This document shows, one piece after another, positions 26,462 to 36,032 of a stretch of DNA of 64,000 bases (positions are counted from its first letter, which is position 1; every line of letters begins with the position of its first letter). Under the pieces are notes generated by a model. The model was not told the origin of the DNA and ran no database searches. It saw only the letters and a list, made by a program, of their open reading frames with translations. The DNA comes from Niastella populi. GTDB taxonomy: Bacteria > Bacteroidota > Bacteroidia > Chitinophagales > Chitinophagaceae. Where the stretch lies: positions 1-64,000 of the forward strand of contig NZ_LWBP01000123.1 of the NCBI RefSeq assembly GCF_002078015.1. Reading direction: 5' to 3'. The position numbers were made by a program, and so were the translations under genes.

Positions 26462-28885
26462 CTACTTCACGATTATATCTATAGCTGCCGGCAAAAGCCC
26501 TGCCGATTGTGCCTGTAACTTTATACTTCCCGGTTTTCCGTTCGATTGAACCACTGCCAGTGCCAACCCGTTAAATGCCTTTACATTGCCGGCCTTGAAT
26601 GATTCGAGATTCGTTTGGCAACCGTTGTCAACACCCGCTATAAAGCCGGAGCCGGCAATTTTGAACTTAATTCTGTTAGCAGCATCCGGCACCAGGTTAC
26701 CGTCTTTATCAACCACCTTCACCGTTACGAACGACAGATCTTTTCCATCTGCTTTTATCGTACTTCTATCTGCCTGTACAATGATCTTCGCAGGCGCACC
26801 TGCTGTTTTTATCAATTTGGAAGCCACCACTTTTCCGCCCTTTCTCGATACGGCTTCTACCTTGCCGGCCTCATATTGCACCCGCCACATCACATACAGC
26901 TCATCGCCCGATTTCTTTTTAACGCCCTGTGATCTTCCATTGATAAACAACTCCACCTCATCGGCGTTGTTATAATACGCCCACATATCTATCGTTTGTG
27001 AAGGTTGCCAGTTCCAGTGCGGGAACAAATGCAATACATTCTTTGTAGTGAACAAACTTTGATACAGGTAATAAACATCTTTCGGGAAACCGGCCAGGTC
27101 TACAATGCCGAAGTACGAGCTACGCGCCGGCCAGGGATAAGGCGTTGGTTCGCCCATATAATCGAAGCCGGTCCACACATACATACCGCTGATGCTTTCA
27201 TGTTTCAGGAACATGCGCAGGGTAGCCAGGTGCGATGAGCCCCAGGGTGTAAAACAATTCTCGTAAGCAGAACACGTAAGATCGGCATTGGCATTGTCAA
27301 CAGGCAGGTCCCAGCGTTTTGGCCAGATGCGCATACTGTCTGATGGCATATCATAATGCCCTCTCGATTGCAATGCAGAAACCGATTCCGTTACAATAAA
27401 AGGTTTGCGGCCCCATGTTTTTTGTACTGAATCAGGATGCCAGTCATTATGATGATAATTGTAGCCGATCAGATCGTTGATATCCGATTTCAATAACTGG
27501 TTCCATGACTGCACATGGTTATTGGCAGTTACTGTTGGCCTTGTATCGAGTTTGCGAACGATCTGTTGCATCTCACGCAAATACATTATACCGGAAGAAT
27601 CGCCTTTTTTACCCCCCTGTTCGGGGATCTCATTACCTACGCTCCAGATAAATACAGAAGGATGGTTGCGGTCGCGCAGAATATGATCGGTCAGGTCCTT
27701 TTTATACCATTCATCGAAATCGTTGCTATAATCGTATTGGGTCTTGCTGCGCTTCCACATATCGAAGGTTTCATCCATTACAATAAAACCCATTTTATCG
27801 CATAGGTCGAGCAGCTCGGGCGCCGGCGGGTTATGTGAGGTACGAATGCCGTTCACTCCCATATCTTTCATGATCTGCAACTGCCGTTCCAGCGCACGGG
27901 TATTGATGGCCGTTCCTAAACAGCCGAGATCGTGGTGATTACATACCCCCACTATTTTTACTTTTTTGCCATTCAGGGAGAAACCTTTGTCTACATCGAA
28001 ATTAAAATACCTGATACCGAAGGGAGTGGTATACTGGTCAAGCAGTTTCCCGTTCGAAGTGATCTTCGTAACCGCTTTATACAGGTAAGGGTTCTCAAGG
28101 CTCCATAATACCGGCGCCTGAATATTGAACACCTGTTTTGCGGTTTGCAAAGCGCCGATATGAATATTCTTTTGTGTTTGGGATGCTACCGGCTTTCCGG
28201 CGGCATTTACGATCGTAGTGGTAATATCAGCATAACCACCGGTACCGAGAATATCGGTTGAAATATTAACCGTGGCAGACGAAGCAGATACTTTTGGTGT
28301 GGTTATATATGTGCCCCAATTATCTACATAAATGCTGTTTGTTTTTACCAGCCACACATTGCGATAGATCCCGCTGCCGCTGTACCAGCGGCTGTTGGGC
28401 TGTTTGCTATTGTCGACCTTTACCACTATGACGTTCTTTTCGCCGCCATATTTAAGGAACGAGGTAAGATCATAGCGGAAAGAAATATACCCATTGGGCC
28501 GAACCCCGAAAGAGTGGCCATTGATGAACACCTCGCTATTGCAGTACACCCCGTCAAAATCGATAAAAATGTTTTTCCCTTTGTCGGTTGCCGGCAATGT
28601 AAATGTTTTCCGGTACCAGCCCAGTCCGCCGCGCAAAGCGCCGCCGCCTGTTCCGGTGGGGCTGGTTGAATCAAATGGCAACTCGATGCTCCAGTCGTGC
28701 GGCAGGTTCAGTTTGCGCCAGGAAGCGTCATTAAAAGAAACCGATTGAGGACGCTCGGCTTCGCCGAGGTGAAAGGTCCAGTTCTTATCAAAATCTTCGC
28801 GCACCCGGGTAGGCTGAGCAAAAAGCGTTTGGTGCAAACATAACAGGAAACAGAGAAAGGGCAGAGAAAATTGACGTAGCTGCAT
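26462..28885 (-). CDS. Glycoside hydrolase family 2 (beta-galactosidase-like)
   Basis: 807 residues. Signal peptide to about residue 23 (TLFAQ). Sugar-binding jelly-roll (NLPHDWSIELPF, YRKTFTLP, ...NSRWYSGSGIYRNVWL), Ig-like domain, then a TIM barrel starting KIVGVCNHHDLG with IRTSHNPPAPELLDLCDKMG. Catalytic acid/base E419 in VGNE; nucleophile E500 in IVTE. C-terminal domains resemble DUF4982 and a Big-like Ig domain. Exported glycosidase acting on beta-linked galactose or glucuronate oligosaccharides; exact substrate not determinable. It stands alone, not beside a SusCD pair. Confidence 0.95.
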   Translation of the reverse strand: MQLRQFSLPFLCFLLCLHQTLFAQPTRVREDFDKNWTFHLGEAERPQSVSFNDASWRKLNLPHDWSIELPFDSTSPTGTGGGALRGGLGWYRKTFTLPATDKGKNIFIDFDGVYCNSEVFINGHSFGVRPNGYISFRYDLTSFLKYGGEKNVIVVKVDNSKQPNSRWYSGSGIYRNVWLVKTNSIYVDNWGTYITTPKVSASSATVNISTDILGTGGYADITTTIVNAAGKPVASQTQKNIHIGALQTAKQVFNIQAPVLWSLENPYLYKAVTKITSNGKLLDQYTTPFGIRYFNFDVDKGFSLNGKKVKIVGVCNHHDLGCLGTAINTRALERQLQIMKDMGVNGIRTSHNPPAPELLDLCDKMGFIVMDETFDMWKRSKTQYDYSNDFDEWYKKDLTDHILRDRNHPSVFIWSVGNEIPEQGGKKGDSSGIMYLREMQQIVRKLDTRPTVTANNHVQSWNQLLKSDINDLIGYNYHHNDWHPDSVQKTWGRKPFIVTESVSALQSRGHYDMPSDSMRIWPKRWDLPVDNANADLTCSAYENCFTPWGSSHLATLRMFLKHESISGMYVWTGFDYMGEPTPYPWPARSSYFGIVDLAGFPKDVYYLYQSLFTTKNVLHLFPHWNWQPSQTIDMWAYYNNADEVELFINGRSQGVKKKSGDELYVMWRVQYEAGKVEAVSRKGGKVVASKLIKTAGAPAKIIVQADRSTIKADGKDLSFVTVKVVDKDGNLVPDAANRIKFKIAGSGFIAGVDNGCQTNLESFKAGNVKAFNGLALAVVQSNGKPGSIKLQAQSAGLLPAAIDIIVK

Positions 28886-28994
28886 GGCAATGTTTCAGGA
28901 ATGGTGACAGATATTTATTTCGGGCGTGAAAATACGTATCCGTCACCAAAAACCCGGTATACAAATGTTTACAGCAGGGGTATGAATTGTATTA

Positions 28995-30359
28995 TTATTT
29001 TATATCAGGCACTTCAAACAAGACACCGCCAAATAAAAGGTATGCCCATAACAGGGTCCAGATGATGTTGAACAACTGCGCGGAAACAAATGCCACCGCC
29101 GGGCGACCGCCATCGGTCTTTACCAGGTCGGCAAACCGGGCTTCCAGGCCAATGGCTACGAATGCGAGGGCAAACCATACAGTACGCAGTCCGGCAAAAA
29201 CAGGTGTTACCCTACCCGACAATTCGGCCGGGATCTGGAATGAGAACAACAATGATGCTGCCACAAAACCGAGCACGAACTTGGGAAAACGCTCCCAAAC
29301 AACCCCCAGCCCTGGTTTTTCTGCGCCTTCCGCTGATGCGCCTTTTCTATACGTCCACCAGAGTGCAATAAAGAAAGCGGCAATTCCTATCAGCACATTT
29401 TGTGAGAATTTCACGATCACACCGGCCTTCACGGCTTTTTCGCCTACCTGCTGGGCAGCGGCCGAAACCGATGCCGTAGTATCGAGCGTACCGCCCAGCC
29501 AGGCGCCGCCTACCACTTCAGATAGGTTCAGCAGTTTGCTCAACCAGGGTTGAATGATCATCATGGGAACAGCTACCAGCAATACCAGCGTGGTCACATA
29601 TGACAATTTCTTTTTATCGCCTTTAATGGCTCCACTGGCAACAATAGCCGCCGACACGCCGCATATTGCTACTGCCGACGCCAGGATTACGCCAAACTCA
29701 TCATCTACTTTCAATTTCCGGCTTATCCATAATGCTATAAACCAAACCACGCTCACCACCAATACCGATTGTAATAAACCAGGCAGCCCGGCCTTTACAA
29801 TATCGGTAAACAGAATACTTGTGCCATAGATCACAAGCCCGGTCTTTATAAAAAACTCCGAACGGGCGGCCTCTTTCAACCAGGCCGGAACGGTGGTAAG
29901 GTTGCCGATCAACAATCCGAGGATCAAAGCAAAGATCACATATTCAAATCCGTAATATGAAATGACTTTATTACCTGCTACGATCAGCGCCGCCACAGCC
30001 AGCACATAGATCAACGAAAACCCTTTTAAATATTTTTTTATACTGCCGCCAGATAAACTAATGGCGATACCCGACAATACCAGGGAGATCACTCCTGTTT
30101 GCAGGATCAATAAAATATTTTTGCCTGCCAATACTTTATTCACCAGGTCACTCCCGGTTTCCCATTTATACGATGGCAATGACAAACTGAACCCCGGCAC
30201 CCACAGTGTAAGTGCCAGCATGGTTAGAATGATCACACCTGCAATGGAAACCGCCCAGTAATCTTCGGTAAAGCTTTCGAAAAAGGATTTTTTGGCCGGA
30301 ACAGGTTTGGTTGTTTCATTGACTGCGATGTCTTCGACGTTCGCGTTCTGGTACGACAT
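28995..30359 (-). CDS. YeiH-family putative anion exporter
   Basis: 454 residues with about ten membrane segments. The family signature is seen in VIFALILGLLIGN, KTGLVIYGTSILF and especially ICGVSAAIVASGAI, ending in a final TM pair (UPF0324/YeiH, PF03601). Members are described as putative sulfate or small-anion exporters. An N-terminal hydrophilic tail of ~40 residues precedes the first TM. Substrate unproven; the nearby sulfatase (32188) would release sulfate, which is at most suggestive. Confidence 0.9.
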   Translation of the reverse strand: MSYQNANVEDIAVNETTKPVPAKKSFFESFTEDYWAVSIAGVIILTMLALTLWVPGFSLSLPSYKWETGSDLVNKVLAGKNILLILQTGVISLVLSGIAISLSGGSIKKYLKGFSLIYVLAVAALIVAGNKVISYYGFEYVIFALILGLLIGNLTTVPAWLKEAARSEFFIKTGLVIYGTSILFTDIVKAGLPGLLQSVLVVSVVWFIALWISRKLKVDDEFGVILASAVAICGVSAAIVASGAIKGDKKKLSYVTTLVLLVAVPMMIIQPWLSKLLNLSEVVGGAWLGGTLDTTASVSAAAQQVGEKAVKAGVIVKFSQNVLIGIAAFFIALWWTYRKGASAEGAEKPGLGVVWERFPKFVLGFVAASLLFSFQIPAELSGRVTPVFAGLRTVWFALAFVAIGLEARFADLVKTDGGRPAVAFVSAQLFNIIWTLLWAYLLFGGVLFEVPDIK

Positions 30360-30477
30360 GTTTGATTGGTTGAAATCGTCAGGAATCTTTCTGTCTGGAA
30401 CCGTGATACGGCGCCCATGTTACAAGTTAGGAATTTCCTGAAGTCCCGTATTTAAACAGACTTATTTATTTCAATTT

Positions 30478-31914
30478 TTAATGCGTCTTTATCTCGATGG
30501 AAAACACGTCGTGCAGGGCCTTTTTGGCAGCATGATATCCGCACATGCCGTGCACACCGCCCCCCGGCGGCGTAGAGGAGGAACAGATATAAATTCCTTT
30601 TGCCGGCGTGGTATAAGGCGACCAGCGTATAGCCGGCCGGGTATATAACTGCCGAATATTGATGATACCGCCATTGATATCGCCCCCGATATAATTTGGG
30701 TTGTATGCTTCCATTTCGGCAGTATTCATAGTATGCCTGCCGAGAATACAATCCTTAAATCCCGGCGCAAAGCGTTCTACCTGGTTCTCTACGATCGTTG
30801 TCATATCAACGGTTGAACCATTCGGCACATGACAATAAGCCCAGGCGGTATGTTTTTTTTGAGGCGCCCGCGAGGCATCAAATACGCTGGGCTGCGTCAG
30901 CAATACGAATGGTTTTTCGGCATGAACACCTTTCGACGATAGCCGTTCGCTTTCTACTATTTCTTCCAGCGTATTCCCCAGATGCACCGTTCCTGCTATG
31001 CGGCATTCATTTGCTGTAAAGGGAACCGGCGCGTTTAGAGCCCAGTCGATCTTAAAAACGCCCATCCCATACTGGTAGCGCTGCAATTGTTTTTTATAAA
31101 AGGAAGAGAACCGTTCACCGGCGATCTGTAACAACTGCCTGGGTGTTACATCGAACAACACGGCTTTTGCCAGGGGTAATTCATCGAGTGAGCGAATATA
31201 TTGCGCGGTCTCAATTTTTCCGCCGAGGCTCAAAAAATAAGAAGCCAGTGCGTTGGCAATGGATTGCGATCCGCCTTTTGGCACCGGCCAGCCTTTTAAA
31301 TGCCCGGCTACCATCAAAACCAAACCAATAGCCGAAGTAACCGCATTGGTCAATGGTTGTATGGAATGCGCGGCCATCCCGGCCCAAAAGCCCTTTGCTT
31401 TTGCCGTTTTGAATTTACGGGATAGAAAGTTGGCAGAAGTAAGGGCGGACAGCCCAAACCGCGCCATCGACAGGGGATGTCTGGGGAAACGCAACGGTCC
31501 TAAAACGTCTGGGGCTATTGCAGGCCAGATATTCAATATTGGTTGTATCAGTTTTGTATAATTATCAGCATCCGCACCAAGCAACCGCGCGGTTTCGGTT
31601 ACAGAATGCATCAGCACAGCGGCAGTACCATCATCAAACGGATGCGCCGCTGCCACTTCGGGATAAATAAATTCCAGCCCATGCTCCTGTAAGGGCAGCG
31701 TAGTTAAATAAGGCGATGCGGCCGCCATGGGATGTATGGCCGAACAGATATCATGCAAATAACCGGGCAAAGTAATTTCGGCTGTGCGCATTCCACCGCC
31801 GATGGTTTCTTTCCCTTCCAGCAACAGCACCGATAAACCGGCCTGCTGCATGGTGATCGCCCCTGCCAGCCCATTGGGGCCGGAACCTACTACTATTGCA
31901 TCGTAATTACTCAA
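30478..31914 (-). CDS. Phytoene-dehydrogenase-like FAD oxidoreductase
   Basis: 478 residues. N-terminal Rossmann FAD site GSGPNGLAG (residues 10-18) with the acid after it in LEGKETIGGGMRT, as in the carotenoid desaturase/amine oxidase group (CrtI-like, COG1233). The C-terminus has a Gly-rich FAD loop (SSTPPGGGVHGMCG). Catalyses desaturation or oxidation of a lipid-like or isoprenoid substrate; no other carotenoid genes are nearby. Cytoplasmic, no signal peptide. Confidence 0.9.
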   Translation of the reverse strand: MSNYDAIVVGSGPNGLAGAITMQQAGLSVLLLEGKETIGGGMRTAEITLPGYLHDICSAIHPMAAASPYLTTLPLQEHGLEFIYPEVAAAHPFDDGTAAVLMHSVTETARLLGADADNYTKLIQPILNIWPAIAPDVLGPLRFPRHPLSMARFGLSALTSANFLSRKFKTAKAKGFWAGMAAHSIQPLTNAVTSAIGLVLMVAGHLKGWPVPKGGSQSIANALASYFLSLGGKIETAQYIRSLDELPLAKAVLFDVTPRQLLQIAGERFSSFYKKQLQRYQYGMGVFKIDWALNAPVPFTANECRIAGTVHLGNTLEEIVESERLSSKGVHAEKPFVLLTQPSVFDASRAPQKKHTAWAYCHVPNGSTVDMTTIVENQVERFAPGFKDCILGRHTMNTAEMEAYNPNYIGGDINGGIINIRQLYTRPAIRWSPYTTPAKGIYICSSSTPPGGGVHGMCGYHAAKKALHDVFSIEIKTH

Positions 31915-32187
31915 AACATTCTTTGTTACATTATTGTAAGATCATTTTATTACCGGAAACAATTCATGATCGGAATCGGTAAAACCCTACTTCATCGGCA
32001 AAAGACCGGCTCTCTCCCGGCGGGTGAATTCAAACGATTCAAATCCTGCGGTCTATTTTCCCTGTCACCTGTGAACCAGTCAGCCTGTTAGCATAATTTA
32101 GAGCATATCGATTCCATTGCCATAAGTGCCTGTCCACAGATAAACCATCGGCCACCGTATAGTTGCGAAAAAGGAGTTGCTGAGCCA

Positions 32188-33852
32188 TTATTGCGGGCCG
32201 CTCCCGGGGCGCAGATGAATATACGGTTTCATATTGTTATACCAGTTCTCCCAGGCGGTTTTCATTTCATTAAGCTTACCGGTATTGGCCGCCGCGAGAT
32301 TGGTATGTTCATTGGCGTCTTTACTGAGGTCGTACAATTCCCACTCGCTGGCATTCGTTTTCATTACCAGTTTCCAGTTGCCTTTTATGTAAGCTTTTCC
32401 CTTTACATGCTCGAAGAAGATCTCACTCCGGCCCTTTTTTGTTTTACCGCCGATCACCGGTAACAGGCTTTGTCCATCCATTGGAGTCAATGCATTTCCG
32501 TTGTAAGCTGCAGGATATTTTGATCTACTTACATCGAGCAGGGTTGGCAGAATATCTGTCACATGCCCCATGGCCGGGTTGATGCTTCCTTTTTTTGTTT
32601 TTAAACCGGCCGGCCAGTGAATGATCATGGGCGTATGAATGCCACCTTCAAAACTTTCCATTTTCCAGAACCGGTAAGGGGTATTCGCGGCATTGGCCCA
32701 GTTGGCGCCAATACCGGTATAGGAAATTTCTGAACCTATATTTTCGGCTGTAACAACCTTATCATACTGCAACTCACGGCCATCGCGGGTTTGCGAAGGC
32801 CGGTCGTAACCGGGCACATCGATGATCTCAGGCGAAGCACCATTATCGGCGAGGAAAATGACCAGGGTATTTTGCAGGGTATTGGTTTGTTCCAGTGTTT
32901 TGATGATGTCCCCTACTCCAATATCGAGCCGTTCGATCATGGCGGCATGGGTTGCCATTTTCATCGACTGTTTTTCTTTTTCAGCTGCGCTTAATTTTTC
33001 CCAGGCGCCGTTTCCACCCATTACATTTATTAAAGGTGTGGTGGTGGAATCAATTAAACCCATTGTCACCATGCGACGATACCGCTGTTTGCGCAACTCA
33101 TCCCAACCCATGTCGTATTTGCCTTTGTATTTGGCAATATCTTCGGGTTTGGCATGAACCGGCCAGTGCGGCGCGGCATGGGCCACATATAAAAAGTAAG
33201 GCTTTCTGGCAGCGGTGAATTCTTTTATGTATTCCACCGATGTTTTATTGATGGCATCGGAGATGTAATAATCTTTAGGTACTTCCTTTACCGGTTTTTC
33301 GCCGTCAACCAGCGAAAAAGGATCGAAATAATCAACCACTCCCCAAATGATGCCGTAATGTTTCTGAAAACCGCGGTTGATTGGATAACTTTCGACTGAC
33401 GCAAATGGCGCATCGGCAAAACCCTGGTGGTTAAGCCATTTCAGCTGTTCTTCTTTGGTTGGTTGTTGTATATCATCGCTCAGGTGCCATTTTCCTACCA
33501 TGCCGGTCTGGTATCCGTTTTCTTTTAACAACTCGGCAATGGTGGCGCCATTGCGGGTGAGCGCATTTCCGTTTGCCGCCAGTCCCACTTTATGCGCATA
33601 TTGCCCGGTAAGCAGGCTGGCCCGGGTTGGGCAACAGCGGGCATTGTTATAAAAATTGGCCATGCGCATCCCATTCTTTGCAAGGCGATCGATGTTAGGT
33701 GTATTGATCTCCCCGCCATAACAGCCGATATCGCTGTACCCGAGATCGTCGGCCATGATAATGATAATATTCGGACGGCTGTTTGCTTTATCCTGCGCCA
33801 GCACACCGCTGCAGCAGCACCAAAAAGCGAGCAATAAAATATTCCTTTTCAT
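32188..33852 (-). CDS. Arylsulfatase
   Basis: 554 residues. Signal peptide to about residue 20. The sulfatase core shows the metal-binding DD (D35, D36 in IIMADDLGYSD) and the formylglycine motif C73-C74-P-T-R at CCPTRASLLTGQ. Downstream motifs are GKWHL and NGASPE with C-terminal YDLSKDANE. The presence of Cys at the catalytic position means an activating enzyme (anaerobic or FGE type) must modify it. Exported. Probably removes sulfate from glycans or small esters; the substrate is unknown. Confidence 0.95.
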   Translation of the reverse strand: MKRNILLLAFWCCCSGVLAQDKANSRPNIIIIMADDLGYSDIGCYGGEINTPNIDRLAKNGMRMANFYNNARCCPTRASLLTGQYAHKVGLAANGNALTRNGATIAELLKENGYQTGMVGKWHLSDDIQQPTKEEQLKWLNHQGFADAPFASVESYPINRGFQKHYGIIWGVVDYFDPFSLVDGEKPVKEVPKDYYISDAINKTSVEYIKEFTAARKPYFLYVAHAAPHWPVHAKPEDIAKYKGKYDMGWDELRKQRYRRMVTMGLIDSTTTPLINVMGGNGAWEKLSAAEKEKQSMKMATHAAMIERLDIGVGDIIKTLEQTNTLQNTLVIFLADNGASPEIIDVPGYDRPSQTRDGRELQYDKVVTAENIGSEISYTGIGANWANAANTPYRFWKMESFEGGIHTPMIIHWPAGLKTKKGSINPAMGHVTDILPTLLDVSRSKYPAAYNGNALTPMDGQSLLPVIGGKTKKGRSEIFFEHVKGKAYIKGNWKLVMKTNASEWELYDLSKDANEHTNLAAANTGKLNEMKTAWENWYNNMKPYIHLRPGSGPQ

Positions 33853-34021
33853 ATGTTTACAATCTTGTTACAAGATGCGGTTACCACAAGGTAAGTAGTG
33901 TCAAATTTGTAGACTTTTATTGTAAAAATGTCCATTCCATGCTGCTAATCTGTGTTTTGCAGCGTAAAAGGGCCGCCCCCCTGCCCATTTTCGCCTGAAT
34001 TACCGGCCGGGTATATTGATG
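33853..34021. other. Intergenic region
   Basis: About 170 bases upstream of the sulfatase with no gene. The adjoining stretch to 34331 holds a small plus-strand membrane ORF. Confidence 0.4.
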
Positions 34022-34264
34022 ATGGCTCAAATGCACAAAGTGTATGGCGGGCAATTATGGATGCGGGTAAAGATCGGGTTGGTGCTCGGCATTTTTGTGA
34101 TCAGGATCTTTTATTCAAGGAACATCCGCCAGCTTAAGAAAAGGCCTGCCGGCGAAACGAACGTTCCATTTACCGATATAAAGAAAAAGATCGCCCTTTG
34201 GCAATTGGTGCAGGTAGCGTTTGTTGCGGGCATTATCATTTTGAGTGTGTGCAGGTTTAATTAA
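34022..34264 (+). CDS. Small membrane ORF or gene remnant
   Basis: About 80 residues from a run of adjacent ATG codons (34019, 34022; TTG at 34016). Two membrane segments (VKIGLVLGIFVIRIFY and LVQVAFVAGIIILSV) are joined by a charged loop (SRNIRQLKKRP). It looks like the last two helices of a larger membrane protein with its N-terminus missing, and the same frame upstream remains open but shows no start or membrane segment. It may be a remnant or a genuine small protein. Confidence 0.35.
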   Translation: MAQMHKVYGGQLWMRVKIGLVLGIFVIRIFYSRNIRQLKKRPAGETNVPFTDIKKKIALWQLVQVAFVAGIIILSVCRFN

Positions 34265-34331
34265 CCCTGAAGCCGCACCGGTAAATTCAGGATCAGTAAT
34301 TTTTACAGGAGAAATGTGCAAATACCTACAC

Positions 34332-36032
34332 TTACGCCACGTTAAACCGGCAAAAGAAATAACTGCCTTTTCCCGGCGACGACTCCACGCCGATGGCGCC
34401 ATGCATGGCTTCGGCAAAATCTTTACTGATGGCCAGTCCCAACCCGGTGCCTTTATTCTCATGAATGCCCGGCACGCGGAAAAACCGGTCGAAGATCTTT
34501 TGCTGCAAGGAAGTATCGATTCCGATCCCAAAATCCTGTACGCCTATTTCAATCTGCTGCTCATTGGGCTGATGAGCTTTTATTACAATATGATCGTTCT
34601 GTGCCGAATAGCGAATGGCGTTGGTAAGAAAATTATTGATGATCCAACCGGTTTTTTCGGCATCGGCCCGGAATGCAGGCAATTCTGCGGTGACCTGTTG
34701 TTCTATCCTGATGTTCTTTTCGCGGGCCGCGTTCTGCACAGCGCCCAACGCTTTTTCAATGATGCCGCTCACGGCTACAGGTTGCAGGTGTAACTGCATC
34801 TTGCCGCTTTCTACCTGCGACAGATCGAGCAATTCGCTCAGGATACGCAGCAACCGCTGGTTATCGTTTTTCAGGCTTTGCACCAGTTCTTTTTGTTCAG
34901 TGGTTAAGGTACCAATCCGTTGATCTTCCAGTAAACGCAAACTGAAATCGGAGGAAGCCAGTGGTGTTTTCAGCTCATGTGAAATAGTGGCGATGAAATT
35001 GGTGCGGGCTACATCCAGTTCTTTGAACGGCGTTATATTTTTAAGAATGATCACATGGCCGGTCACTTCTTTTTCCTGCTGAATATCGATCTGTTCTTTT
35101 GTGAAATAATTCTCCTTATCATTCACTACGATCCTGAACGGCATTCCATTTTCTTCATTGGAAAGGAAACGGAACAGGTCGTTCCGTTGCTGTATGTCGG
35201 CCTGCCTGTGCCCGACCACTTCGGCTTCCTTGAGGTTCAACAATTGTAAAGCCTGCTGGTTGGCAAACAAAACGGTGCCGTTCTTATCTATTCCAATGCT
35301 GGCATCTTTCAATGAATTGATAACGGTTTCAGCGCGTTTTTTTTCAAACAGGATCGTGGCCAGGTTACTGTGCTCATAAGCGTCAAGCTGTTCGGCCATA
35401 TTATTGAACGCATTGGCCAGTTCGCCAAATTCATCTTTTCGCTCGAGGTGAATACGCTGACTGTAGTTCCTGTTAGCTATCGCCTTTATACCTTCGGTAA
35501 GTTTGGCAATGGGATTCGCTATTAATCCTGGAAAATTAACAATGAACGTAAAGCCGATCAGCAGGCAGAAAGTAACGATGATGGTTATGATCACCTTTGC
35601 ATTATCTACCGCCTGTTGAGCAACAGCATTTTTTTCGTTTATGGCGTCGAGATTGATCTTAATAATATGGCCGATGTGCTTTTGCAGCGCCAGTTGTAAT
35701 GGCATGGAATCATTGTGTTTCAGGAAGGCGGTATAATGCTGGTGCAGGGCCGCGGTCAACTCGTTCTCGCCTTTCTCCGTTATATTATTTTTTTGTGCGG
35801 CCAGGTTCTCCTCAAATACCTTCCGCGCGGTATCGCGTTCTTTTTCCCAGGTATTCAACGCATCGAGCATCCTGCGGCCATAGTCAACGCTTTTGTAGTT
35901 GTCTTTTAACACATCGCGCGATTCGAGACTGATCTTATTAAAATAATAAAAACCCACCCCGCCAACCAGCAGCAGCAATGTAAACAGAAACCCTACGCCG
36001 AGGGCCACCCTGGTTTTTAACTTTAATGGCAT
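34332..36032 (-). CDS. Membrane histidine kinase, partner of KdpD sensor module
   Basis: 566 residues. Two TM segments (about 10-30 and 145-167) enclose a periplasmic region; then HAMP, a PAS domain (ASIGIDKNGTVLFANQQALQLLNL), HisKA (ISHELKTP) and an ATPase domain (DFGIGID, GTGLGLAISKD). It starts one base inside the preceding kdpD-like gene (TAATG overlap), so the two are translationally coupled. It supplies the kinase half that KdpD normally has in one protein; but its own TM/HAMP/PAS input is unlike the KdpD four-TM domain. Confidence 0.93.
   Translation of the reverse strand: MPLKLKTRVALGVGFLFTLLLLVGGVGFYYFNKISLESRDVLKDNYKSVDYGRRMLDALNTWEKERDTARKVFEENLAAQKNNITEKGENELTAALHQHYTAFLKHNDSMPLQLALQKHIGHIIKINLDAINEKNAVAQQAVDNAKVIITIIVTFCLLIGFTFIVNFPGLIANPIAKLTEGIKAIANRNYSQRIHLERKDEFGELANAFNNMAEQLDAYEHSNLATILFEKKRAETVINSLKDASIGIDKNGTVLFANQQALQLLNLKEAEVVGHRQADIQQRNDLFRFLSNEENGMPFRIVVNDKENYFTKEQIDIQQEKEVTGHVIILKNITPFKELDVARTNFIATISHELKTPLASSDFSLRLLEDQRIGTLTTEQKELVQSLKNDNQRLLRILSELLDLSQVESGKMQLHLQPVAVSGIIEKALGAVQNAAREKNIRIEQQVTAELPAFRADAEKTGWIINNFLTNAIRYSAQNDHIVIKAHQPNEQQIEIGVQDFGIGIDTSLQQKIFDRFFRVPGIHENKGTGLGLAISKDFAEAMHGAIGVESSPGKGSYFFCRFNVA

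Noticed and set aside
32188-33852. Polysaccharide utilisation locus spanning GH2, sulfatase and GH28
   Set aside because: The three enzymes are separated by unrelated genes and are not beside a SusCD pair, so a shared locus is not supported.
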